A stretch of 64,000 nt of DNA from Variovorax guangxiensis (GTDB lineage Bacteria > Pseudomonadota > Gammaproteobacteria > Burkholderiales > Burkholderiaceae_C). The DNA lies in assembly GCF_003952165.1 (NCBI RefSeq), contig NZ_RXFT01000019.1, positions 62,001 through 126,000 of the forward strand. Direction: 5' to 3'. Positions within the stretch are counted from its first letter, which is position 1. Every line of letters starts with the position of its first letter. The notes beneath the pieces were generated by a model, which did no database searches, was not told the origin of the DNA, and worked only from the letters and a program-made list of their open reading frames with translations. The translations under genes and the position numbers were made by a program. This document shows positions 24,272 through 30,905 of the stretch, piece after piece.

Positions 24272-25255
24272 TCAGATCGCCAGCTGCACGCCTGGTTGAA
24301 CGCTGCGCCTGCGCTTGGACGGTGGAGTCCAGACCAGGTCGTTGATCAGCGCTTCAGTGATCTGCTCGACCCCGGTATCGATCGCCTTGACGGCCGCATT
24401 GCGCACGAGCGAGCAGATATCGCCCAGGGAGTCTTCGGCACGCTCTTTAACCAAGCGAAGCATCGCCACCGACTTCAGATCGGAGGGCTTCTTCAATGGA
24501 ATCCGCTTCTCCATGGTGGCCAATAACGTACCCACCTCCTTATCGCTTTTCCATCGAGGCATGTACATCGTCTCGAACCGACTGCCCAGTTGTTCGTCAA
24601 TCGTCAGTGCGTTCAACGCGTCGTAGGTGCCCGCGGTCACCATGCGGACCTTTGTGTCGTGCGCCAGATTCTTCAGCGCGTTGCGGAACTGGCGCTGCCG
24701 TAGTGGCGGTCCTTGCAGGGTGTTGTTGATCTCATCGATGAGCAGAACCTTGACACTGACCTTGCGAAAGATGAGCTTGATCTGGGAATACATCGCCCCT
24801 TCTTCCGCATTCGGCTTGTACGGAACCAACAGCGCATCCAGGATGCTCATGTAGAGCGCTTTGATTTTGGGCTCTGGAGGACAGGTAATGACGACCACGT
24901 CAACCACAGAGGTCTCAGCCTCCGGAGAAACAACCGGACCGTGAAGGGACAGGAAGCGCTCGAGCACCGTCGACTTTCCGCTGTGCGAGTCACCGATGAG
25001 CAGAAGATTCGGCGGGCGCGTGGAAGGTGGATGACGAAGGAGGAACTCCATGAACTCCAACGCCTTCACAGAAGGCGTCAGCGACATCCATGAGCCCATC
25101 AGGATCGCGTTCTGTCGCTCGGCATCGGGCGCGTCGATCATCTTGAGCGCCTCCTCGCCAAGGTGAGGGTACAACGAGTTCGGTTTCGATGGGCTCGGTG
25201 TTGACGAGTTTGTCGTTGACGACTTCACTGTTGGCGAGTTCGACTTCTTGGGCAT
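24272..25255 (-). CDS. tnsC: AAA+ transposition regulator TnsC/TniB
   Basis: 327 residues. Walker A GDSHSGKST (88-96), Walker B VLLIDE (Asp174-Glu175), and a sensor region with VRMVTAGTYDALNAL. The N-terminus is a Ser/Thr/Pro-rich, probably unstructured stretch of ~30 residues. TnsC polymerises on target DNA and bridges TniQ with the TnsAB transposase. I chose the ATG at 25255, 7 bases past the tnsB stop; upstream codons of the longer frame lie in tnsB. Of TnsC/TniB types it is closer to TniB (pfam05621) in length and motifs. Confidence 0.92.
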   Translation of the reverse strand: MPKKSNSPTVKSSTTNSSTPSPSKPNSLYPHLGEEALKMIDAPDAERQNAILMGSWMSLTPSVKALEFMEFLLRHPPSTRPPNLLLIGDSHSGKSTVLERFLSLHGPVVSPEAETSVVDVVVITCPPEPKIKALYMSILDALLVPYKPNAEEGAMYSQIKLIFRKVSVKVLLIDEINNTLQGPPLRQRQFRNALKNLAHDTKVRMVTAGTYDALNALTIDEQLGSRFETMYMPRWKSDKEVGTLLATMEKRIPLKKPSDLKSVAMLRLVKERAEDSLGDICSLVRNAAVKAIDTGVEQITEALINDLVWTPPSKRRRSVQPGVQLAI

Positions 25256-25262
25256 GCAGTAC

Positions 25263-27194
25263 CTATTCCTCTTCGATCGGGAAGATTTCGTCAGGGTTGT
25301 ATCCCGCAATCGCGTCCGGCGGCGAAGTAGGCACCACCTGTGAGGCGCGCGGCAACTCGGCAGGCCTGCGGTCGCGCGCCTTCGCATGCTCAGCACGCCG
25401 CTGCATGTTTTGACGGGCCTTCTTGGTCGTCTCCGCGCTCTCCTGCTCGCGCCTACGCTGCTCCAACACGATGGCCATCACGGCGCGTGTGTCTTCAAGC
25501 CTCCCGCCACCATCCTCCTGGATGCGTTGTGCCGCGTCGTACTCCCATTGGCTGATGCCAGGCGGCAGGCTCGGATCCGCATAGGGAATCCGCACGTACT
25601 GCTTCTGGATCGGGTCCCGGAAATAGAGCACGCTGATGTCGCGAGGATCCCGGCCGAAGCGGTGATAGACGCTGGTCTTGGTCTTCGGATCCTTGATGTT
25701 CACGTACGGCCTCAGGCAGTCGTGGAAATAGACGATCCGATCGATCACCACGCCTTCAGGATGAATGACCCGCTCCTGGAATGGAAGCAGATCGATGCGC
25801 AGCTTTTCCTCGTCCTGAACCAGGGCCGGCCGGCCTCGTCCTGGTTTGGTCTTTGTGCCCAGGATGCCTTCCTTCCACTTTTGCGCCGGCGGCATACCGA
25901 GCGTCGAGTGCTTCTCTTGGTGATACTTCTCGATGGTTAGATACAGCCATGCCTCCAGCTCCATGAGGGTCATGGTCGCCGTCTTCTCCGAGTCGTACTC
26001 ACCCCTTTCCTTGGGGTTCGAGAACGTGGCCCCTGGGAGCGCCTTGATCTTGGAGGCCAGCGTACCCATGAAACGCTCGATGATGGCGCCGTACTTGGGA
26101 TTTTTGACCGGACGGAAATGCGCGTCGATATGGTGCTCCTTGCACCCGAACTCGATCAACTTGCCCCGGAACTCCTTGGCGTTGTCCATGTGCACGACGT
26201 CCATGACGCCGTAGTACGGCCAGTCGACCTGGTTCGTCAGACCAAGTTGCTCCAGGCGCCGGCGCTTGGTCAGGATGGCGCTCGTGATGCACAGCCCCGC
26301 GGACAAGCTCGATGGCGGATCGAGGGACACATAGAACCCCAGGATGACACGGCTGTAGCAATCGATGAGAACCGTGATCCACGCGCGCCGGATCGCCTTT
26401 CGGTACTTGTCGTCGACAACGATGATGTCCAGCAACGTGTGGTCCATCTGCGCGATGGCAAGCGGGTAGTCAGCATCCGGCAGCTTGTTGCCTCTGCCTG
26501 GCGTCTTGTTCGCTTCGAACTTCCTCGCCTCGGCCTCGCCCTTGCGCTTCTTGGCTCGCTTCTTCTCTTCGATTTCGTCGATGCGCGAGCGAATCGTGTT
26601 GGGAGCCGGCGGCTTGATGCCTGCGACTGCGCAGTCTGCCTCGATTTTTTCCACCAGGGCTTTCTTGCTGATCTTCTGACCAGTGAGGAAGTAGTTCTTG
26701 ATGCCGTCCTGGATCACGTGCTCCAACTCGTCTGAAAGACGGTTCTTTCCTCGCCCGCCGCTCGGGCGGTAAGGAAGGAGGCTCGAGAGCAATTGCGTCT
26801 CGTACAGATCGTGCATCAGCCGGTAGAGGGTTGCCTGCGAAATCTCAAGCTCGGCGCAGGCTTGCTCCCGAGCCTCCTTCGAGACCGTCTTCATGGCCAG
26901 CAGTTGCGTCAGGATCTTGCGCCGGTGCTCGGCAATCTCCCAGTCATGCGAATCCACGCCGTCCAGGTTGACCTGCTCGGCTACCTTGATCTTCTTTCCT
27001 CGCCTGAAAACCTCCCGAAAACCGAGTTCATCCAGATCCAGCGTCGCCAGCTCTTCCGTCCCCAGTTCCTTCGCCATCACCTTCATCAGGCCGACGAACC
27101 GCAGGATGACGAACTCCTTGCCGTCCTCGGTCTTGACGACCATACCTTCGCGTGGCTTCAGCAGAGGAGCGGCTCTATGGCGAGGATCGGTCAT
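25263..27194 (-). CDS. tnsB: DDE transposase TnsB/TniA
   Basis: 643 residues. N-terminal DNA-binding helices (KILTQLLAMKTVSKEAREQA; LEISQATLYRLMHDLYETQL), an RNase-H-fold rve domain with the triad Asp251 (AQMDHT), Asp337 (VHMDNAKEF) and Glu373 (GAIIERFMGTL), giving a D-D(35)E spacing, then a Mu-type C-terminal beta-barrel and a charged Arg-rich tail. TnsB binds the repeats at the transposon ends and joins 3' ends to target DNA. The ATG at 27194 overlaps the tnsA stop as ATGA. The candidate binding sites are the 21-bp repeats at 30076-30160. Confidence 0.95.
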   Translation of the reverse strand: MTDPRHRAAPLLKPREGMVVKTEDGKEFVILRFVGLMKVMAKELGTEELATLDLDELGFREVFRRGKKIKVAEQVNLDGVDSHDWEIAEHRRKILTQLLAMKTVSKEAREQACAELEISQATLYRLMHDLYETQLLSSLLPYRPSGGRGKNRLSDELEHVIQDGIKNYFLTGQKISKKALVEKIEADCAVAGIKPPAPNTIRSRIDEIEEKKRAKKRKGEAEARKFEANKTPGRGNKLPDADYPLAIAQMDHTLLDIIVVDDKYRKAIRRAWITVLIDCYSRVILGFYVSLDPPSSLSAGLCITSAILTKRRRLEQLGLTNQVDWPYYGVMDVVHMDNAKEFRGKLIEFGCKEHHIDAHFRPVKNPKYGAIIERFMGTLASKIKALPGATFSNPKERGEYDSEKTATMTLMELEAWLYLTIEKYHQEKHSTLGMPPAQKWKEGILGTKTKPGRGRPALVQDEEKLRIDLLPFQERVIHPEGVVIDRIVYFHDCLRPYVNIKDPKTKTSVYHRFGRDPRDISVLYFRDPIQKQYVRIPYADPSLPPGISQWEYDAAQRIQEDGGGRLEDTRAVMAIVLEQRRREQESAETTKKARQNMQRRAEHAKARDRRPAELPRASQVVPTSPPDAIAGYNPDEIFPIEEE

Positions 27195-27829
27195 GGCTCG
27201 GCGCCCGGAATGATCCACGCATCGTTTTCCATGGGGGCGTCCAGATCCAGGAGGATCCTGCGGTGCGCGACGCAGGTCCAGAAGTGATGGAGCATTTCTC
27301 CACTTCCGTCTTCATGAGCTTCCCGTAACTCACCGACGGTGGAGCTTTCGCCTTGCTCGGCAAGCCAGGCAAGGAGCCGACTCGATGCCGCGGTATCTGG
27401 CGGATGCCTCAGGAAGCCGCGCAGATACTTGATGTTCTTGAGCCGCTGATGCGGGAAGTCTTCCTGGCTTTTCTTGATGAAGATCCAGCCCCGCTCCGCG
27501 CAATACGCCTCGGCAGCCCTGAACTTGGGCTCGTACTTCTGCTTGTTGGTTTCGAAATCTGCCCGGGTCTTGACCTCGGTTAGCTCCGAAGGACGTCCCA
27601 GTTCCTTGCGATAGTGAACGAGCACATCGGGCACGTACCCGTTGCGCACACCTTTCACTGGAATTCGCACCGGCTGGACCTCGATACTCAGGACGTCATC
27701 GTCGGGGCCCAACAGGAGGACATAGTCCTTCTCCTGCAGCGACTCGAACTCCTGAAGCTCCTCCGAATGGCGCGTGTGCACGCGCCCCGTCACCCCCAGG
27801 TAGTTCCTGGGAATCCTTCGTACAGGCAT
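27191..27829 (-). CDS. tnsA: TnsA-like heteromeric transposase endonuclease subunit
   Basis: 212 residues. The restriction-endonuclease-like core is seen as Glu29 (QEFESLQEKDY), Asp68 (GYVPDVLVHY) and Glu85-x-Lys87 (LTEVKTRADF), followed by a helical C-terminal half. TnsA nicks the 5' ends so that the element moves by cut-and-paste; its presence separates this element from Tn5053-like TniABQ transposons that lack it. It is the first gene of the operon, with ATGA coupling to tnsB. Confidence 0.88.
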   Translation of the reverse strand: MPVRRIPRNYLGVTGRVHTRHSEELQEFESLQEKDYVLLLGPDDDVLSIEVQPVRIPVKGVRNGYVPDVLVHYRKELGRPSELTEVKTRADFETNKQKYEPKFRAAEAYCAERGWIFIKKSQEDFPHQRLKNIKYLRGFLRHPPDTAASSRLLAWLAEQGESSTVGELREAHEDGSGEMLHHFWTCVAHRRILLDLDAPMENDAWIIPGAEP

Positions 27830-28040
27830 ATCTTCTCCCCCGAGAGATGCCGGATATTCTCATACTCTTCTGAAGGCGCGGGGATATGGCACGGAGCCGA
27901 TGCCGGTTGCCGACGATCTCCATTTTCTGCCCGAAATGCTCTTGCCGGTAGGACGGAGTCTTCTGATTCCTGCGTTCATGCATGCACTTTCGCGGACCGA
28001 GGGGGCGGTGGCTGAGGCGCCACCTTAGGGCTTTTGGACC

Positions 28041-28072
28041 TCCCCGGGGTGGTTACTGGAACACCCCGGGGA
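28041..28072. repeat. 11-bp inverted repeat with 10-nt loop
   Basis: TCCCCGGGGTG and CACCCCGGGGA are exact complements around the loop gttactggaa. No T-run follows on either strand, so it is a poor intrinsic terminator. It lies midway between divergent tnsA and the HTH gene and may be a protein-binding site or an RNA structure. The bases CTGGAACACC recur in the terminator hairpin at 28754-28790. Confidence 0.65.
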
Positions 28073-28095
28073 AGCCTCACACGCCCTCCTAAGCA

Positions 28096-28133
28096 GACGT
28101 CATCGCAAAGCAGACGTCGTGGAGGTAGACGTC
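28096..28133. promoter_or_regulatory. Three GACGTC repeats (candidate operator array)
   Basis: The palindrome GACGTC occurs at 28096, 28113 and 28128, each within AGACGTC(A/G)T, at 17- and 15-base spacing. It lies 130-165 bases upstream of the HTH gene and ~270 bases upstream of tnsA. Clustered palindromes of this sort commonly bind a local repressor; the HTH protein is the nearest candidate. Confidence 0.45.
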
Positions 28134-28261
28134 ATGGAGCAAGACGCAGTAGATCCGTCAGGGGGAGGCATAGGTGCCCTGCCTCCAGACCTTCATCGGC
28201 TTGCGAGGCCGCAGGACGCTGGGGATACTGCACACATCGATTCAATGAGCGGGTACAGAAA

Positions 28262-28747
28262 ATGGCAGCTATTCCCAAGAAGGCCGCAGCGGACGCGACC
28301 ACCGACCGCCGGGTTGCAGCGAAGTGGTCCAAGACCGTCGCCGAATCGGGCTGGACATCGTTCCCCAACGTCATCTTCGAGCGACAGCAAGCGCTGCGGC
28401 TTTCTCCGCTGGACATCAACATCCTGCTGCACCTCGCAGGCAATTGGTGGAACGCTGGCACCAATCCGTATCGCTCCAAGAAGACGTTGGCTCTGGCCAT
28501 TGGCGTGCACCCGAGGACCATCCAGAAGCGCATCGAGGAGATGGAGAGATGGGGATACGTCAAGCGCATTTACCGCAAGGCCGGCGTGGGCGACAACCTC
28601 CCCAACGAGTACGACCTTTCAGGACTGATTGAGAAGATTACGCCCTTCGCCAAAGAGAAGCTCAACGAGCGCGCCAAGGCGCAGGTGGAGAAGACTGCCG
28701 CGATCACCCGCAAACGACCGCTGACGGTAGTCGTCGGCGGCAAGTGA
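28262..28747 (+). CDS. Helix-turn-helix protein (HTH_36-like), transposon-borne
   Basis: 161 residues. An N-terminal basic/Ala-rich tail, then residues ~34-105 forming a winged helix: FPNVIFERQQALRLSPLDIN, ILLHLAGNWW, NPYRSKKTLALAIGVHPRTI and QKRIEEMERWGYVKR. This is the HTH_36/replication-initiator-like type found in plasmid and phage regulators. The C-terminal third is a charged helix (KEKLNERAKAQVEKTAAITR). I chose the ATG at 28262 since it begins with the domain and the upstream extension is of odd composition. Divergent from tnsA, inside the Tn7-like element; a regulator of transposition is plausible. Confidence 0.7.
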   Translation: MAAIPKKAAADATTDRRVAAKWSKTVAESGWTSFPNVIFERQQALRLSPLDINILLHLAGNWWNAGTNPYRSKKTLALAIGVHPRTIQKRIEEMERWGYVKRIYRKAGVGDNLPNEYDLSGLIEKITPFAKEKLNERAKAQVEKTAAITRKRPLTVVVGGK

Positions 28748-28753
28748 AAAGGC

Positions 28754-28790
28754 GAAACCCGCCAGGTGCTGGAACACCGAAGCGGGTTTC
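28754..28790 (+). terminator. Terminator-like hairpin after HTH gene
   Basis: GAAACCCGC (28754-28762) pairs with GCGGGTTTC (28782-28790), with GGTG/CACC able to extend pairing inside the loop. It starts 7 bases after the HTH stop. The right arm ends in TTTCTT. Confidence 0.65.
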
Positions 28791-28837
28791 TTGTGCAACT
28801 GGTCCTGGAGAGGGACTTCAGAGAAAGGAGGCTTTCA

Positions 28838-28873
28838 ATGCTTTGGCTGCGCAAGCACATCACATTAGGGTAG
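28838..28873 (+). CDS. 11-codon leader-like micro-ORF upstream of TIR gene
   Basis: The ORF encodes MLWLRKHITLG. A near-perfect Shine-Dalgarno (AAAGGAGG) ends eight bases before the ATG, far stronger than those of most genes in the window, and the stop TAG abuts a GC-rich hairpin (28875-28899). This layout resembles a leader peptide with attenuator-like stem. No conservation can be checked here, so its reality is uncertain. Confidence 0.35.
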   Translation: MLWLRKHITLG

Positions 28874-28874
28874 C

Positions 28875-28899
28875 CCCGCTCGGGTTGCGTCCGAGCGGG
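28875..28899 (+). terminator. GC-rich hairpin directly after micro-ORF
   Basis: CCCGCTCGG (28875-28883) and CCGAGCGGG (28891-28899) form a 9-bp perfect stem with loop gttgcgt. It starts 2 bases after the micro-ORF stop and lies 110 bases upstream of the TIR gene. No strong T-run follows (CATCTT), so it may be an attenuator, a stabilising stem or a weak terminator. Confidence 0.5.
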
Positions 28900-29008
28900 C
28901 ATCTTACGCGAGAGGTGGGACTCTGTCCCTTCTCTCGCTCACGCGTATCGACCCACGCGGAAGATCCGCCAACATCCCCGAGAAATCTCCCCAAAAGGCA
29001 AGCACACG

Positions 29009-29986
29009 ATGGCCAGTGTTTTTTTCTCATACAGCCACAAAGACGAGGAACTGCGCAACCAGTTGGAGGCGCACTTGGCACTGCTCAAGAATCAGGGCCT
29101 CATTGACGCGTGGTACGACCGCCGCATCATTGCAGGAGACGAGGTCGACGATGCAATCTTCAACCAACTCGAGACCGCCGACATCATCCTGCTGTTGATC
29201 AGTTCGGACTTCATCAGCTCGGCGTACTGCTTTTCCAGAGAGATGACGCGGGCCATGGAACGCCACGAAGCGGGCAAGGCACGGGTCATCCCGGTCATTC
29301 TTCGTCACTGTGAATGGCACAGCGCCCCATTTGGCAAATTGATGGCCGCCCCAAAGGACGGCAAGCCGGTGGTTTCCTGGCCGGATCGCGATGAGGCGTT
29401 GGCCGATGTGGCCAAGCAGGTTCGTCGGGCTGTTGAAGCCATCTCGGCACCCGCTCTCCCTAAGCAAGCATCGCGCACGACCCGGCCAGCGCCCCCATCA
29501 GCCTTGAAGGATTCATCCCGACCAAGCCCTGAGCTTCCGCGCTCTAGCAACTTGAGACTCAAACAGGAGTTCTCCGAGCAGGACCAGGATGACTATCTGC
29601 GCGCGACTTTCGAATTCGTGGCCAGATTCTTCGAGGGGTCTATAGGAGCAGTTGGCGAAAGAAATCCGGATGTCAAAGGCAACTTCGAACGCATCGACTC
29701 CCGCCGCTTCGCCGCAGTCCTCTATCGCAACGGCAAGAAGCTGGCGGAATGCTCCGTCCGCATGGAAGGACTAAGTGGGCGCAACAACGGCATAGCCTTC
29801 TCACATGACTCATCGGCGAGCCAAGGATCCTTTAACGAAATGCTGAGCGTCGAGGCTGGTGAACAATCGCTGTTCCTGAAGGCACTGGGCATGGGCTGGG
29901 GTGGCGACGAGCGCCGCAAACAGCTCTCCCAAGAGGGTGCTGCCGAGTACCTTTGGGAGATGTTCATCGACAGAGCACAGCGATGA
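29009..29986 (+). CDS. TIR-domain protein with conserved C-terminal domain (putative NADase-type effector)
   Basis: 325 residues. TIR domain ~1-145: VFFSYSHKDEELRNQLEAHL (box 1), the catalytic-Glu region SSDFISSAYCFSREMTRAME with Glu78, and RVIPVILRHCEW. A Pro/Ser-rich linker (~150-185) joins it to a C-terminal domain (~186-325) with YLRATFEFVARFFEG, RNPDVKGNFERIDSRRFAAV, FNEMLSVEAGEQSLFLKALG and QEGAAEYLWEMFI. Bacterial TIR proteins often cleave NAD+ during phage defence or interbacterial conflict, and the C-terminal part would be the sensor. It is isolated on the + strand as cargo between tnsA and the transposon end. The domain call is firm; the role is inferred. Confidence 0.85.
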   Translation: MASVFFSYSHKDEELRNQLEAHLALLKNQGLIDAWYDRRIIAGDEVDDAIFNQLETADIILLLISSDFISSAYCFSREMTRAMERHEAGKARVIPVILRHCEWHSAPFGKLMAAPKDGKPVVSWPDRDEALADVAKQVRRAVEAISAPALPKQASRTTRPAPPSALKDSSRPSPELPRSSNLRLKQEFSEQDQDDYLRATFEFVARFFEGSIGAVGERNPDVKGNFERIDSRRFAAVLYRNGKKLAECSVRMEGLSGRNNGIAFSHDSSASQGSFNEMLSVEAGEQSLFLKALGMGWGGDERRKQLSQEGAAEYLWEMFIDRAQR

Positions 29987-30075
29987 GGAGGCCGTAAACT
30001 ACCGTCGGCTATGGGCAGAGCAGCACATCTATCTCAAAACTGGGTTTCTCTCTGAAAAAGCTCAAAGTTGACTTG

Positions 30076-30160
30076 ATTTTTCTCATTCACTTTTGAATTT
30101 TTCTCACTGACTTCTGATTTTTTCGAATGACGGAGCCCGTTTTTTCTCATCAACTTCTGG
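30076..30160 (-). repeat. TnsB-type binding-site repeats at transposon end
   Basis: Three 21-bp units match the pattern TTTTTCTCAnnnACTTnTG (+ strand): 30076-30096 and 30097-30117 are directly adjacent, and 30140-30160 lies one period further on. The 22 bases between (30118-30139) start TTTTTTCGAATGAC and may be a decayed fourth copy. A weaker match, TTTCTCTCTGAAAAAG, lies further in (30045-30060). Arrays of ~20-22-bp TnsB sites are the hallmark of Tn7-like ends. Confidence 0.85.
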
Positions 30161-30174
30161 GGGCTGTCATGAAC
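30161..30174. mobile_element. Tn7-like element, right-hand boundary (terminal TGTCA) and putative 5-bp duplication
   Basis: Read inwards, the end is TGACAGCCCCCAGAAG, its outermost base being 30169. The next 5 bases TGAAC (30170-30174) would be one copy of the target duplication. The baeR stop codon (30188-30190) lies 18 bases beyond the outermost base, so the element sits just behind that gene. The partner end (expected on the + strand as TGAAC followed by TGACAGCC) was not seen in the window, so the element's left limit is unknown. Confidence 0.75.
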
Positions 30175-30187
30175 CGAGCCCACCGGC

Positions 30188-30886
30188 TCAGGGCAGATCC
30201 AGCCTGTACCCCACCCCATAGATCGACCGTATCAGCTCCTGCCCCTCGCCCACCGCATCGAGCTTGCGGCGCAGGTTCTTGATGTGGCTGTCGACCGCGC
30301 GATCGGTCACGGCGCGCTGGTCGGCGTGCACGTGGTCGAGCAGCTTGTCGCGCGAGAGCACGCGGCCGCGCGCGTCGGCCAGGGCCTTCAGCAGGCGGAA
30401 CTCGATAGGCGTGAGCCCCAGCGGGTTGCCGTGCAGCGAGGCCTTGTAGGCCTGCTCGTCGATCTGCAGCGGCGACGAGACTCCGCGCGCGGCGTAGCCG
30501 CTTCGCCGCAACAGCGCCTTCACGCGCGCCACCACTTCGCGCGGGCTGAAGGGGGTCTTGCAGATGTAGTCGTCGGCGCCGAGTTCCAGGCCCATCAGGC
30601 GGTCGGCCTCCTCGACGCGCGCCGTGAGCATGATGACGGGCACATCGCTGAACAGCCGCAGCTCGCGGCACACGCTCATGCCGTCCTGGCCGGGCAGCAT
30701 GACGTCGAGCAGCACCAGGTCGGGCCGGCGTGCCTTCACCGCCGGCACCGCTTCCAGCCCGTTGGCGAGCCATTGCGAGCTGTAGCCCGAGGCCTGCAGG
30801 TAGTCGGCGAGCAGGGCCGCCATGCGCGGCTCGTCCTCGACGATCAGGATGTGCGCGGGGGCGGCCGCGCCGGGAGTGTCGTTCAT
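30188..30886 (-). CDS. baeR: Response regulator BaeR (OmpR/PhoB family)
   Basis: 232 residues. Receiver domain with phosphoacceptor Asp61 (LVLLDVMLPGQDG), Thr88 and Lys110; OmpR-type winged helix with LTPIEFRLLKALADARGRVL and DSHIKNLRRKLDAVGE, ending VYGVGYR-like IYGVGYRLDLP. Nearly every block matches enteric BaeR (VEDEPRMAALLADYL; FSDVPVIMLTA; GADDYICK; SPREVVARVKALLRR; DRAVDSHIKNLRRKL). An extra residue follows Lys110 (KTPFSPRE against KPYSPRE). The C-terminus is shorter than in E. coli and the Tn7-like end starts 18 bases past the stop. It probably activates the divergent RND operon under envelope stress. Confidence 0.92.
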   Translation of the reverse strand: MNDTPGAAAPAHILIVEDEPRMAALLADYLQASGYSSQWLANGLEAVPAVKARRPDLVLLDVMLPGQDGMSVCRELRLFSDVPVIMLTARVEEADRLMGLELGADDYICKTPFSPREVVARVKALLRRSGYAARGVSSPLQIDEQAYKASLHGNPLGLTPIEFRLLKALADARGRVLSRDKLLDHVHADQRAVTDRAVDSHIKNLRRKLDAVGEGQELIRSIYGVGYRLDLP

Positions 30887-30905
30887 CTTCTTCGTTCTCC
30901 TCTCC

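Larger units (their letters stand above)
27830..28261. other. Divergent regulatory region between tnsA and HTH gene
   Basis: 432 bases without a supportable gene. It holds a long GC-rich hairpin (28041-28072) and three GACGTC repeats (28096-28133), listed separately. Open frames crossing it continue into the HTH gene but lack start signals. Confidence 0.6.

Noticed and set aside
28096..28133. GACGTC repeats considered as a small CRISPR-like array
   Set aside because: The repeat unit is only 6-9 bases, the spacing is 15-17 bases and uneven, and no cas gene is near.
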